A stretch of DNA of 25,266 nt from Deltaproteobacteria bacterium (GTDB taxonomy: Bacteria > Desulfobacterota_B > Binatia > UBA9968), in contig JAPUHZ010000387.1 of the NCBI GenBank assembly GCA_027297485.1, positions 1-25,266 on the forward strand, in the 5' to 3' direction. The number at the start of each line of letters is the position of its first letter. Positions within the stretch are counted from its first letter, which is position 1. The notes beneath the pieces were generated by a model. It made no database searches. It was given only the letters and a program-made list of their open reading frames with translations, and was not told where the DNA came from. Below, piece after piece: positions 1 through 7,386 of the stretch. A program made the position numbers and the translations under genes.

Positions 1-179
<179 letters not shown>

Positions 180-214
180 CGGTTGAGCAGTGCCCGAAAC
201 AGGCGCCTGCTCCG

Positions 215-239
215 AGCGGTTGTTATGTGCGAGTTTTTA
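215..239 (+). repeat. Short motif shared with 839-863 (attC-end-like?)
   Basis: The 25 bases here match 839-863 at 20 positions, in the same orientation, with one copy before and one after the toxin-antitoxin genes. The second copy contains GTTAGGC (847-852 and adjoining base), which fits the GTTRRRY core of integron attC sites; the first copy (GTTATGT) does not fit it strictly. No convincing full attC fold was found, so the meaning is open. In the first copy the motif also supplies the -35 element of the yefM promoter. Confidence 0.35.
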
Positions 240-258
240 TTGTACAGTTACCTGTACA
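220..258 (+). promoter_or_regulatory. yefM-yoeB promoter with paired TGTACA operator
   Basis: A sigma-70-like promoter is visible: TTGTTA at 220-225, a 17-bp spacer, and TACAGT at 243-248. Two TGTACA hexamers lie at 241-246 and 253-258, 12 bp centre to centre, and together form a perfect inverted repeat (TTGTACAG, 4 bases, CTGTACAA). TGTACA cores in this paired arrangement are the known binding sites of YefM in Escherichia coli. The first site covers the -10 element, so binding of the antitoxin or the complex should block transcription of both genes. Confidence 0.8.
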
Positions 259-279
259 AGTATGCCCTGGAGGGAACTC

Positions 280-531
280 ATGGACACCATCACCTACTCC
301 AAAGTCCGAAGCAAACTGGCCAAGACAATGGAAAAGGTCTGCGACGACCATGCCCCTGTAATCGTCACGCGAAGAAATTCTCGCTCCGTCGTAATGATCT
401 CCCTCGACGATTACGAGGCCCTAGAAGAGACCGCCTATCTGCTCCGGAGCCCCAAAAATGCCCGTAGACTTCTTGAATCCATCGCCGAGCTCGAAGCCGG
501 TAGAGGGACCGAACGGGAACTTATCGAGTGA
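280..531 (+). CDS. yefM: YefM-family (Phd/YefM) antitoxin
   Basis: This is an 83-residue protein of the Phd/YefM fold and length. The N-terminal half (MDTITYSKVRSKLAKTM) is the dimerising DNA-binding part; the central VVMISLDDYEALEETAYLL is the family signature; the charged C-terminal tail would wrap the toxin. The frame is open upstream to 190, but I chose the ATG at 280 because it follows a good ribosome site (GGAGGG at 269-274) and lies just after the operator, whereas an earlier start would put the promoter inside the gene. It overlaps yoeB by 4 bases (GTGA), so translation is probably coupled. It should neutralise YoeB and repress its own promoter. The family is clear; YefM rather than another Phd subtype rests on the partner and the operator. 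Confidence 0.92.
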   Translation: MDTITYSKVRSKLAKTMEKVCDDHAPVIVTRRNSRSVVMISLDDYEALEETAYLLRSPKNARRLLESIAELEAGRGTERELIE

Positions 532-782
532 GATTAGTCTTCTCGGAGCACGCTTGGGAAGATTACCTTCACTGGCAACGTTCTGACCGAAAAATACTTA
601 AACGGATAAACTCCCTCATCCAAGACATTCAGCGCTCACCGTTCCAGGGCATCGGCAAACCCGAGCCCCTCAAGCATGGGCTGTCGGGTTACTGGTCTCG
701 ACGAATAAACGACGAGCACCGCATCGTTTATAAGGTCGAGGGGAATTCCCTATTTCTCGCCCAACTTCGGTACCACTACTGA
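528..782 (+). CDS. yoeB: YoeB-family mRNA interferase toxin
   Basis: The protein is 84 residues, the same length as E. coli YoeB, and starts at a GTG that overlaps the antitoxin stop. The catalytic residues known for YoeB are at the expected numbers: Glu46, Arg65, His83 and Tyr84, and the protein ends in LRYHY as the family does. Other family marks are FSEHAWEDY near the N-terminus, PLKHGLSGYWSRRIN in the middle and the HRIVYKV strand. YoeB binds the ribosomal A site and cleaves mRNA during translation. With no residue missing and an intact antitoxin and operator, the module looks functional. Confidence 0.95.
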   Translation: MRLVFSEHAWEDYLHWQRSDRKILKRINSLIQDIQRSPFQGIGKPEPLKHGLSGYWSRRINDEHRIVYKVEGNSLFLAQLRYHY

Positions 783-898
783 GTTATCCCACATTGAAAA
801 AGCTAAGCCACCGGACGCACCAAAATATGGTCGGCTGCAGCGGATGTTAGGCACGAGTTGTTAAGGCTCTCAACCTTCAGCAAGCTGTCTGGACAGAG

Positions 899-939
899 GA
901 CGCGGAGCGGTTTTTAGAAGCTCAGGGGTCTTAACGTTT
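899..939 (+). repeat. 41-bp direct repeat, copy 2 (orphan trxB 3' end)
   Basis: This is a second copy of the trxB 3' end (139-179), 39 of 41 bases identical, with no trxB coding sequence in front of it. It marks the right border of the segment that carries the toxin-antitoxin pair. The probable original downstream flank of trxB begins just after it. Confidence 0.9.
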
Positions 940-993
940 AAGCTCAGCCGCCGCAATCAGCGATCGGTCTGGAGCGACAAGTTGGGCAATAAC

Positions 994-1113
994 TCAACAA
1001 CTCAAGCCTGACACCGTCCTCAACTTGTACTCCGCCGCAAATCGTCGCCGTACCGGTTCCGCCATCACTTCCAGCTCTGCAGTGGATAATGCCGTAACAT
1101 TTGTTTTTTCCAT
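994..1113 (-). pseudogene. Transposase N-terminal remnant (IS3-like OrfA type)
   Basis: The minus strand encodes 39 residues starting with ATG at 1113, preceded by a well placed TAAGGAG ribosome site. The segment EPVRRRFAAEYKLR closely resembles the start of IS3-family-type OrfA transposases, in which a helix-turn-helix follows directly. Here the similarity stops after about 32 residues and the frame ends in TGA, so the DNA-binding domain and the rest of the element are missing. It is therefore a leftover of an insertion sequence next to the toxin-antitoxin insertion. The assignment rests on motif memory from a short stretch, so the exact IS family is uncertain. Confidence 0.6.
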
Positions 1114-1190
1114 GAAAACTCCTTACTTGCCCTCTACACTAAACTCAAGGAGGGTAAGTCTCATCTATATTGGCAGACAGGGTAGTTCGC

Positions 1191-2558
1191 TCACTCTCCG
1201 TTGGGCATGTGGACTGCGTAGCCAGCAGCCTGTGCAGCACGATTATTGTTCCAATAATGAAATACCGGATCACTACGCAAACCTTGCGTAACCCTCCACG
1301 TCCTCCCTTTCTTCTGGAGGGGTATTGAGAAGGTTGACAGCTGTCTGCCGTTTTTCGTTGAGATGACGGCATATTCAATGATGACATATTGACCTCGATT
1401 AACCCGCCGGGTCAGCTCAACTCGCGTATCCTGAAGACCCTTCTTCCAGGAGGCAACCATCTCCTGAGAGTTTATCGCTACATCGTCACCCTGGTTTTGC
1501 CGTTTGGCCGCTCGCATCTCTTTTGGCCAACCCTCAAAATACCATTTGAATTCTGGTGTCTCTCCAGTGAAATACAGATGCCGCCTGGGAAGCCTCCCTG
1601 TAGAAGGTTCGAAAACCTCATTCTTCATGTATTGCTGGGCAGACCTTGTCCAGCCTTTCAAGTACCACGCAAAATCTCCCGCATACATCGCAGAAAGGTG
1701 AGCTATTACCGCCTCTTCCGGCGTGGCATAGACAACATGAACCTGGCTTTGAAGCTTAACTGCTACTGCAGGCTCATATTTCATAAGACTAAATCGATAA
1801 GTCTCTACCATTTCCTTATGTATCGGTTTGGTCGTAGGGAAATCCGGTTTAGGCACCTTTATGGCTTGCTGGATATCCGCAAGCTCCGCTTCCTTTTCGC
1901 TGAGTGTGCGGAACTCATAACTAAGGACCCCCAGAGTTTGCCTCACTTGGTCTAACCTTGATCTGGCCGCTTGTTCATCTTGCCACCAGTTGAATCCAGA
2001 AACAGTTATCTTGAAATCCTGCATCAGTTTCCATTTGCCTTCTTCTAACTTGAGCGCCAAGGACATAACATCCTCATCAGTGCTGCCTTTGGCAGAAACG
2101 TTTTTCCATTCGATGACGACGTGGGAGGCAAGGTTTACCCGCCTTTTAAGAATAGGATTAGTACCTGGGAAAACGGCTTTCCAGGCTGCCAGTCTTTTGT
2201 CACGGGTTATACCGAGCCTTCCAAACAACTCCTTCTTCAAATAAGCTCGTGAAGCCTTTGTCCAACTCTCCAAATCCCAGTCAGGATCAATGGCATGTTT
2301 TGCAGAAAGAGAGCTAATAATCGTCTGTTCGGGAGTCGCATAGGAACCTTGACTGCGATCGGGGATTAGTTTGACTTTTACTGGAGGCGTATAATCCATA
2401 ATCGAATATCGGCGAGTTTTAATTAGCTCCTTAGCAGTCGGTTTGGTGGTAGGAAAAAGAGGCTTAGGCAAAACATAGGCCTGCAGCGAGCTAGTGGTCA
2501 GAAAAGTCCACACTATGGCGAGCAGAACAGTATTCTCAAATTTCGATGTTTCCCGCAC
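1191..2558 (-). CDS. Secreted protein of two related halves, unknown function
   Basis: This 455-residue protein starts at a GTG (2556-2558) with GGAG seven bases upstream. Residues 1-27 look like a Sec signal peptide (a charged start, then a hydrophobic run ending near SLQA), so it is probably exported. The mature part contains two similar halves. The first, from about residue 31, reads PKPLFPTTKP, a block ending RYSIMDYTPPVKVKL, then YATPEQTIISSLSA. The second, from about residue 235, reads PKPDFPTTKP, then RFSLMKYEPAVAVKL and YATPEEAVIAHLSA. Each half goes on with a Trp-rich segment and a strand-rich part, which recalls NTF2-like or DUF4878-like folds, but I cannot assign a family. Nothing suggests catalysis. 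It stands alone between gene-poor regions. Confidence 0.75.
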   Translation of the reverse strand: MRETSKFENTVLLAIVWTFLTTSSLQAYVLPKPLFPTTKPTAKELIKTRRYSIMDYTPPVKVKLIPDRSQGSYATPEQTIISSLSAKHAIDPDWDLESWTKASRAYLKKELFGRLGITRDKRLAAWKAVFPGTNPILKRRVNLASHVVIEWKNVSAKGSTDEDVMSLALKLEEGKWKLMQDFKITVSGFNWWQDEQAARSRLDQVRQTLGVLSYEFRTLSEKEAELADIQQAIKVPKPDFPTTKPIHKEMVETYRFSLMKYEPAVAVKLQSQVHVVYATPEEAVIAHLSAMYAGDFAWYLKGWTRSAQQYMKNEVFEPSTGRLPRRHLYFTGETPEFKWYFEGWPKEMRAAKRQNQGDDVAINSQEMVASWKKGLQDTRVELTRRVNRGQYVIIEYAVISTKNGRQLSTFSIPLQKKGRTWRVTQGLRSDPVFHYWNNNRAAQAAGYAVHMPNGE

Positions 2559-2897
2559 AGCAATCTCCAGAAAGTGTGTGAATACCAGTTATCAATGCAG
2601 CTAACGTCCACATTATTAGAAACTGGGCATATTAAATTCTCGCTTAATCAATGAACCAGAGGGTAATAGGCTTAAATCTTGAATCATAGATTTAGCCCTC
2701 ATCGAAATCTCTGTACCACCTCTTCACTATGGAATCATACCTCTACAATAACTTTCGAGATTTGATCCTGTCTGTTATGTATTTCCTCAGACTGAGTCGT
2801 CGATTCCATGACCGATCCTAGTTCCGGTCATATGCAAATAATTCGCCAAGCTGAAGTTACCGTCACAGCAGGTAGTGCCCGCGGGAAGCTTCGTTCA
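2559..2897. other. Gene-free stretch with two inverted repeats
   Basis: No gene is visible in this 339-bp gap. Two inverted repeats are present: 2667-2696 (GGCTTAAATCT pairing with AGATTTAGCC apart from one bulged A) and 2808-2831 (ATGACCG pairing exactly with CGGTCAT). Neither is followed by a T-run on the minus strand, so they are not typical intrinsic terminators of the PIN gene. They could be protein-binding sites or leader hairpins. A weak A+T-rich region near 2620-2650 may hold the promoter of the secreted protein gene. Confidence 0.45.
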
Positions 2898-3320
2898 CTA
2901 CTCTTTCGGTGGCATTATGGTGGGAATGACCTGTCGTCCGTGTTTGCGATAGATCTTAAAATCTTGGTCCAAAGTAAATACGACGCTATTGTCAAGTATT
3001 TCTGACATGCGAACCAGGCAGGCATCAGCCAACGACATGGGGACATTCGAGTACTTATCTATGAGAGTGGCGAGCGACTTTGCATGTGCGTCCACGCGAA
3101 ATGGAATCTCGATGATCCTCCGATCGACGAACTCAGCCACCGTCCTGCTACCACCGCGCAGGCGGCGTAGGAGGAAACACGCCTCTGCCAGGACAGCCTC
3201 ACAGGTGAACAACGGTGGTTCTATCTCTGCTAGTTGTGACTTGGTCCACTCGTGGTATCGATCTCGTCTGTTGATGCTGGCAACAAGGGGGCCTGTGTCT
3301 AACAAGACCCCACGCCTCAT
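2898..3320 (-). CDS. PIN-domain toxin (VapC-like endoribonuclease)
   Basis: The protein is 140 residues and has the PIN-domain acidic residues in order: Asp8 in GVLLDTGPLVA, Glu46 (or Glu41) in the ETxLAEAC-like block, Asp99 in MSLADACLV and Asp118/Asp120 in TLDQDF. These residues hold metal ions in a nuclease active site, and VapC proteins use them to cut tRNA, rRNA or other RNA. The ATG overlaps the end of the upstream ribbon-helix-helix gene by 4 bases, the usual antitoxin-toxin order. The target RNA cannot be read from sequence. All key acids are present, so it is likely active. Confidence 0.88.
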   Translation of the reverse strand: MRRGVLLDTGPLVASINRRDRYHEWTKSQLAEIEPPLFTCEAVLAEACFLLRRLRGGSRTVAEFVDRRIIEIPFRVDAHAKSLATLIDKYSNVPMSLADACLVRMSEILDNSVVFTLDQDFKIYRKHGRQVIPTIMPPKE

Positions 3321-3556
3321 TTACCGAAGCCCTTCATGTGCTTTTTGTGGAACGACAGGTCACGAGGGCCTTCCACAGAACCCATAAGGTCTTGAGCAAG
3401 TTCGAGACAGGACCCTTGCTTAACGGTCTTTTCGTTCTTCATGTATGATTCCAGGGCTTCGCGCACTAAGGCGGACTTGCTCGCGACCCGTTTTGCAGCG
3501 GCCTCTGCAAGCTTTTTATCGAGAGATTCCGTCAACTTAAGGGAGAGGGTTTTCAT
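3317..3556 (-). CDS. Ribbon-helix-helix antitoxin
   Basis: This 79-residue protein begins MKTLSLKLTESLDKKL, the beta strand and first helix of a ribbon-helix-helix (CopG/Arc-like) domain, then SKSALVREALESYM, the second helix. The C-terminal half is charged and should bind the PIN toxin encoded next. The frame is open further upstream to 3601, but I chose the ATG at 3556 because ACGGAGG lies at the right distance before it and because the RHH strand normally starts within a few residues of the N-terminus. The longer start would also cover the direct repeat proposed as operator. It should neutralise the toxin and repress the operon. Confidence 0.85.
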   Translation of the reverse strand: MKTLSLKLTESLDKKLAEAAAKRVASKSALVREALESYMKNEKTVKQGSCLELAQDLMGSVEGPRDLSFHKKHMKGFGK

Positions 3557-3569
3557 GGCGCCTCCGTCT

Positions 3570-3617
3570 GTAATACCCATATGACTGTAGGGTAATACCA
3601 TATCCGAACCATGTCAA
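3570..3617 (-). promoter_or_regulatory. Promoter and direct-repeat operator of the RHH-PIN operon
   Basis: On the minus strand TTGACA (3612-3617) is followed after 17 bp by TACCCT (3589-3594), a plausible sigma-70 promoter with a weak -10. Two near-identical direct repeats, GTAATACCCATAT (3570-3582) and GTAATACCATAT (3592-3603), overlap the -10 region and the spacer. Ribbon-helix-helix proteins often bind such repeats, so this is a good candidate for autoregulation. Confidence 0.55.
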
Positions 3618-3736
3618 ACCCACCGATTTAAGTTCCAAGATCTCTTATCTTTTCAGTTTCCTCCAAAGCTTGAGAATTTCCCTTCGTCATTGTGTCTTGC
3701 TCCGATGATAGTGGTGTCGTAACGAACAGTGATAGG

Positions 3737-4606
3737 CTAATAGCGATTTGCTATTTGCCATATCGCGTAGATCACCCCCTGACAAACTCTCGCCATGAAA
3801 TCGAGATCGAGCGTTTCCAGGGAATCGGAGGGGCCGTGATAATGAGGGTTTCGAAAGAAAGAAGTGTCGGTTACCAACAGCGCGGGATAGCCAAGATCCC
3901 AAAATGGGGAGTGGTCGCTCAGACGGGCTGAGGGGATCAGAATACCATTTCCGAGAACCGTCAGAGTCTCCACCGGCAGTCCGGGCACACGGCGCATCAG
4001 ACGAGAAAACTTTCTTAGAAGCAAACCGGAGCGCCAGTTCCCGACAACCGCGATAAAGTCTCCTCGGTCCGGATAAAACCACCGAAGCCCTAGTGGATAC
4101 CGCTGTCCTCCAGGACGTGAGTCGGTGAAGCCCACCATCTCTAAGGAGATCATCGCACCGACCTTTGCCCCTGCTGCCTTGAACTTTTTGGCAAGATGGG
4201 TGCTGCCGATCATGTTCAGCTCCTCTAGATTAAAGGCGCAGAAAAGCACTCGGGATCGGAGCCTCGACTCGCAGAGAATGCGTGCCGCCTCGAGGAGGAC
4301 TGCCACCCCACTACCGTTATCGTCGGCCCCTGGGCTTCCTTCTACGGAATCAAAATGGGCCCCCAGAATAATCAAAGGGAAGCCCCGGTCGGAGCCTGCA
4401 TAACCCATGACGTTGCGGTAGCTCTTTCCCCTGTACGTGAAGGTGTCGGTCTCCACGCTAAGCCCATAGCCTTTAAACTCCTTTTCAATATAGCTTTCTA
4501 CAGCGGCTAGATGACGCTGGCTGCTGAAGGGGCTTCTCTCTCCGATAATATGTTGGAGCTTATTTTTCAGCTCTGTGGGATGAACTCTGGGAAGGGAGGC
4601 GATCAT
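3737..4606 (-). CDS. M28-family zinc metallopeptidase
   Basis: This 289-residue protein matches the co-catalytic zinc aminopeptidase fold of family M28. The expected ligands and catalytic residues are all present: His84 and Asp86 in LGAHFDS, Asp95 in GADDNGSG, the Glu128-Glu129 pair in FNLEEL, Glu156 in ISLEMVG and His257 in NPHYHGPSD. The family removes N-terminal amino acids or cleaves related amide bonds; the substrate is not evident. There is no clear signal peptide, so it is probably cytoplasmic. It overlaps the hisF stop by 4 bases (ATGA) and is likely translated by coupling with it. A glutaminyl-cyclase-like activity, known in this fold, cannot be excluded. Confidence 0.88.
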   Translation of the reverse strand: MIASLPRVHPTELKNKLQHIIGERSPFSSQRHLAAVESYIEKEFKGYGLSVETDTFTYRGKSYRNVMGYAGSDRGFPLIILGAHFDSVEGSPGADDNGSGVAVLLEAARILCESRLRSRVLFCAFNLEELNMIGSTHLAKKFKAAGAKVGAMISLEMVGFTDSRPGGQRYPLGLRWFYPDRGDFIAVVGNWRSGLLLRKFSRLMRRVPGLPVETLTVLGNGILIPSARLSDHSPFWDLGYPALLVTDTSFFRNPHYHGPSDSLETLDLDFMARVCQGVIYAIWQIANRY

Positions 4607-5367
4607 GAATGGGTGAGCCGCACCGGTAGTCCTCTCTTGTGGAGATAGCTCTTACATTCCGCAATAGTGTATTCCCGGTAATGAAAGATGGAGGCGGCCA
4701 GGGCAGCGCTGGCCTTGCCGATAGTCAAACCGTCGTAGATATGCTCCAAATTCCCTACCCCACCGGATGCAATCACCGGGACGCTAACACGGTCGGAGAT
4801 AGTCCGGGTCAGCTCCAGATCGTAGCCTTCCTTGGTGCCGTCTCGATCCATGCTGGTGAGAAGGATCTCACCGGCGCCGTAAGCGGCCATTTTTTCAGCC
4901 CACTCACAGGCATCGATCCCCGTCGTTTTTCTTCCACCGTGGGTAAAAACCTCCCAGCTCCCATCAGCTCGCTTGGCATCGATAGCGACCACGATGCATT
5001 GGCTGCCGAAGGTCTCCGCCGCCTCGTGGACAAACTCAGGCCGGGCCACTGCTCCGGTATTGATCGAGACCTTGTCGGCACCGGCTCTGAGAAGCTTGCG
5101 TATATCTTCCAGGGTGTTGATTCCTCCTCCCACCGTTAGCGGCATAAAAACCTCGTCCGCCGTGCGTGCGACTACATCGAGGATAATCTCCCGCTTCTCA
5201 TGCGAGGCGGTGATATCTAAAAAGCAGAGTTCATCCGCGCCTTCACGATCGTAGATCCGAGAGATCTCTACCGGATCGCCGGCATCGCACAGACCGACAA
5301 ACCTGACGCCTTTGACTACCCGTCCCGCAGCTACGTCGAGACAGGGAATGATGCGTTTAGCAAGCAT
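4603..5367 (-). CDS. hisF: Imidazole glycerol phosphate synthase cyclase subunit
   Basis: HisF uses ammonia from HisH to turn PRFAR into imidazole glycerol phosphate and AICAR in histidine synthesis. The 254-residue length is normal. The (beta-alpha)8 barrel begins [12 protein letters not shown] with catalytic Asp11, and the second catalytic Asp130 lies in VVAIDAKR. Phosphate-binding loops are visible at LTVGGGI and IASGGVGN, and SMDRDGT is a further family block. No other his gene lies in the window: upstream is a divergent pal gene and downstream a peptidase, so hisF is split from any his operon here. The ATG at 5367 fits the conserved N-terminus, although its ribosome site is weak. Confidence 0.96.
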   Translation of the reverse strand: MLAKRIIPCLDVAAGRVVKGVRFVGLCDAGDPVEISRIYDREGADELCFLDITASHEKREIILDVVARTADEVFMPLTVGGGINTLEDIRKLLRAGADKVSINTGAVARPEFVHEAAETFGSQCIVVAIDAKRADGSWEVFTHGGRKTTGIDACEWAEKMAAYGAGEILLTSMDRDGTKEGYDLELTRTISDRVSVPVIASGGVGNLEHIYDGLTIGKASAALAASIFHYREYTIAECKSYLHKRGLPVRLTHS

Positions 5368-5475
5368 AAAATCACCGATAGTCTAGCTGAGACTAGATCG
5401 CACCTCAAGCCGGGCGAAGGCGTAAACTCTCGAAATTGGCCGGCTCTCAGTTTTTGAATTAATTACGACTTCAGA

Positions 5476-5505
5476 TTGACAGCTTTGGGAGGGAGATGAT
5501 ACAAA
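5476..5505 (+). promoter_or_regulatory. Promoter for the Pal-like lipoprotein gene
   Basis: A consensus -35 TTGACA (5476-5481) is followed after 18 bp by TACAAA (5500-5505), four of six matching TATAAT. Transcription would begin near 5512 and leave a leader of about 57 bases before the ATG at 5569. Confidence 0.55.
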
Positions 5506-5568
5506 TCCTTTATCGCGTCCTGGGTGGGGTAAGCGCCTTTTCCAACGGACTGAGATAAGGAGAGAATT

Positions 5569-6138
5569 ATGGTTGATCGGTTGACTGCATCTCTATATGG
5601 ATTAATGTTTTTCGCCTTTCTTGGGTTAAGCGGGTGTCCTCCACCTGCCACTACCACCAAGCCCGATGTATCATCTTTACCTTCTCAGAGAGCTGCCAGA
5701 GAGCAGTCTCCCGGGACGGTCCGTGAGTCCAGTATGCCTTCAAGTTTGGAGGCGCTGCGTCGGGGAGAGACTCCAACTACCGCTGCTTTAAGCCCCGTGA
5801 AAGAGATCTATTACGACTATGACCAATATAATCTCCGGCCGGATGCTCGGGAAACCCTTAGGACCAATGCCGATTGGCTGAAGGCCAACCCTTCGGCGCG
5901 AGTGGAGATTGAAGGTCATTGTGATGAGCGGGGAACCAATGAATATAACTTGGCCCTTGGCGCCAAGCGGGCACAGGCTGCCAAGGACTACCTGATCACG
6001 CTGGGGATTTTTGAGGGACGGTTGACCACCATCAGTTACGGCGAGGAGTTGGCGGTCTGCAAGGAGCAGACGGAGCAATGCTGGCAAAACAACCGCCGTG
6101 GCCGCCTGGTTATCATCACTACAGGGCCGGCCTCGTAA
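5569..6138 (+). CDS. pal: Pal-like OmpA-domain lipoprotein
   Basis: The 189-residue product has a lipoprotein signal peptide ending in a lipobox (LSGC, with Cys23 as the lipidated residue), a Pro/Ser/Thr-rich linker to about residue 75, and an OmpA/Pal peptidoglycan-binding domain to the end. The domain shows the strand IYYDYDQYNLRPDA, the block VEIEGHCDERGTNEYNLALG and the helix GAKRAQAAKDYL, as in Pal. Pal anchors the outer membrane to peptidoglycan and works with TolB in the Tol-Pal system. No tol genes are in the window, so a Pal paralogue cannot be excluded. AAGGAGAG lies just before the ATG. Confidence 0.88.
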   Translation: MVDRLTASLYGLMFFAFLGLSGCPPPATTTKPDVSSLPSQRAAREQSPGTVRESSMPSSLEALRRGETPTTAALSPVKEIYYDYDQYNLRPDARETLRTNADWLKANPSARVEIEGHCDERGTNEYNLALGAKRAQAAKDYLITLGIFEGRLTTISYGEELAVCKEQTEQCWQNNRRGRLVIITTGPAS

Positions 6139-6339
6139 TGTCTTTCCCTCCAAGGGTTCTTTGACCTTTCTAACGTCTTACAGCTTGAGCGTAATCTCAA
6201 ATCTCTAGCTGTTTTGTTATTCAGGGAAGGCTGGCCGACTCTTCTATCAAACCTAAGCGATCTTGCTTCGCTACGCTTCTTTTGCCTATTCTGCCACTAT
6301 TGTACCTTAAGTGGGCTCGGGGCACCCATGGGAGGGATT

Positions 6340-6879
6340 ATGAGCGACACCGAGTTTGTTCCCCAAGAAGGGCCCAAGGGATTTGTCCGAGTTTGGAGAA
6401 AGGTGATGTTGGATCCCCAGGGGTTCTACCGGGAGATGCCGTCAACGGGAGGCTTCGAAAACCCATTGATATTCTTGGGGATTTGCGGATTTTTTTACTT
6501 TATTCTCAAAATTATCGTGGTTGGCACTGCTGGGGCCGTGAATGCCCTCTTCCTGGTTTCCCTAACGTACATTTTTGGGCCTGGTATCTTAATGTTAGCC
6601 TCCCAGTTTCTTTTCCAAGGAGAGGGGGATTATGAGGGGACTTTACGTGTGTGTGCTTATGCTGGGGTTTGCCTGACTCTGGCGTGGGTACCCACTTTAG
6701 GTATTTTCGCTTATCTGTACAGTTTCTACCTTATTTTTCTCGGCACTGAAAAAGTTCACAAACTAGACACCACTAAGGCCGCCATTACTACCCTTATCGC
6801 AATCCTGGTCACCGCAGCTATTATGGTCTTCGTCTTGGGGGAAGGAAGGATTCGCCGCCCACTTTTAGGCCGAGACTAA
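6340..6879 (+). CDS. Yip1-domain-like membrane protein
   Basis: A soluble N-terminus of about 45 residues (including KVMLDPQGFYREMPSTGGF) is followed by four or five hydrophobic segments, ending in a short basic tail. The DPxxFYRxM-type start leading into a membrane domain is typical of bacterial Yip1/YIF1-like proteins of unknown function. The frame is open from 6214, but the ATG at 6340 with GGAGGG at 6331-6336 gives the family-like start and a 179-residue product, so I prefer it. It follows pal by about 200 bp on the same strand and may be co-transcribed. No catalytic motif is visible. Confidence 0.7.
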   Translation: MSDTEFVPQEGPKGFVRVWRKVMLDPQGFYREMPSTGGFENPLIFLGICGFFYFILKIIVVGTAGAVNALFLVSLTYIFGPGILMLASQFLFQGEGDYEGTLRVCAYAGVCLTLAWVPTLGIFAYLYSFYLIFLGTEKVHKLDTTKAAITTLIAILVTAAIMVFVLGEGRIRRPLLGRD

Positions 6880-6924
6880 ACACGAGACTGAAAGAAACCC
6901 AGGAGGGGAAAACGCCGGTGGGGG

Positions 6925-7362
6925 TTAAAAGCTCTCCTCTTCTATATCTGCGATGGCGACCTTGCGGTAACCTCTCTCATCTTCAAAGTTCCTTTGAAGC
7001 TTCTTCTCCCTTTCCATCTCCTCCTGACACCTCACACATAACCGAGTAAAGGTAAGAACCTTCAGCCGTCCCAAGCCAATCTCGCCTTCGCAATTCTCAC
7101 AACCGCACTCGCAAATCCCGTAGGTTTTATCCGTGATCCGTTGCAGGGCCTCGTCGATAGCGAGCAACTTCTCTCTCTCGCGATCGTTCAGGATAAAATT
7201 GATTTCTCGATCTCTCTCGTCACTGGCCAGGTCATAGGTATCCCGCCCCTCGTCTTTACGCCCCTCTGTCTCTTCCTTGACTCGGTCCTGAATCTCGCGG
7301 AGAAGCAGTTTTTTTGTTTCTAGTAGTGTCTCCTTGGATTTTTTAAGGAAATCTTTTCTCAT
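6925..7362 (-). CDS. DksA/TraR-family zinc-finger protein
   Basis: The 145-residue protein has a long charged N-terminal coiled coil (residues 1-78, with the DLASDERDREI block that resembles the DksA tip region) and a C-terminal Cys cluster. Family proteins bind the RNA polymerase secondary channel and change promoter response, often with ppGpp. The metal site is unusual: Cys84, Cys86, Cys88 and Cys91 come before the second half with Cys109 and Cys112, giving six Cys instead of four. It lies 24 bp behind rimO with AAGGA in front of the ATG and is the last gene of the long minus-strand operon. Whether it is a true DksA orthologue is not certain. Confidence 0.85.
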   Translation of the reverse strand: MRKDFLKKSKETLLETKKLLLREIQDRVKEETEGRKDEGRDTYDLASDERDREINFILNDREREKLLAIDEALQRITDKTYGICECGCENCEGEIGLGRLKVLTFTRLCVRCQEEMEREKKLQRNFEDERGYRKVAIADIEEESF

Positions 7363-7386
7363 ATTCTTATCCTTAAGCGTAGTGTT

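Larger units (their letters stand above)
783..1190. other. Gene-poor stretch with scar and transposase remnant
   Basis: I see no intact gene between yoeB and the secreted repeat protein. The stretch holds the second short motif (839-863), the second copy of the trxB-end repeat (899-939) and a truncated transposase start on the minus strand (994-1113). Open frames on the plus strand across 1025-1291 have no recognisable content and run antisense to better candidates. Confidence 0.6.

Noticed and set aside
1025..1291. 88-residue plus-strand frame before the secreted protein gene
   Set aside because: It is antisense to the transposase remnant and the 3' end of the secreted protein gene, has no ribosome site and no protein-like pattern.
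6880..6924. Possible bidirectional terminator between the Yip1-like and dksA-like genes
   Set aside because: Only about five bases pair (AACCC with GGGTT) and the T-run is interrupted, so it is too weak to call.
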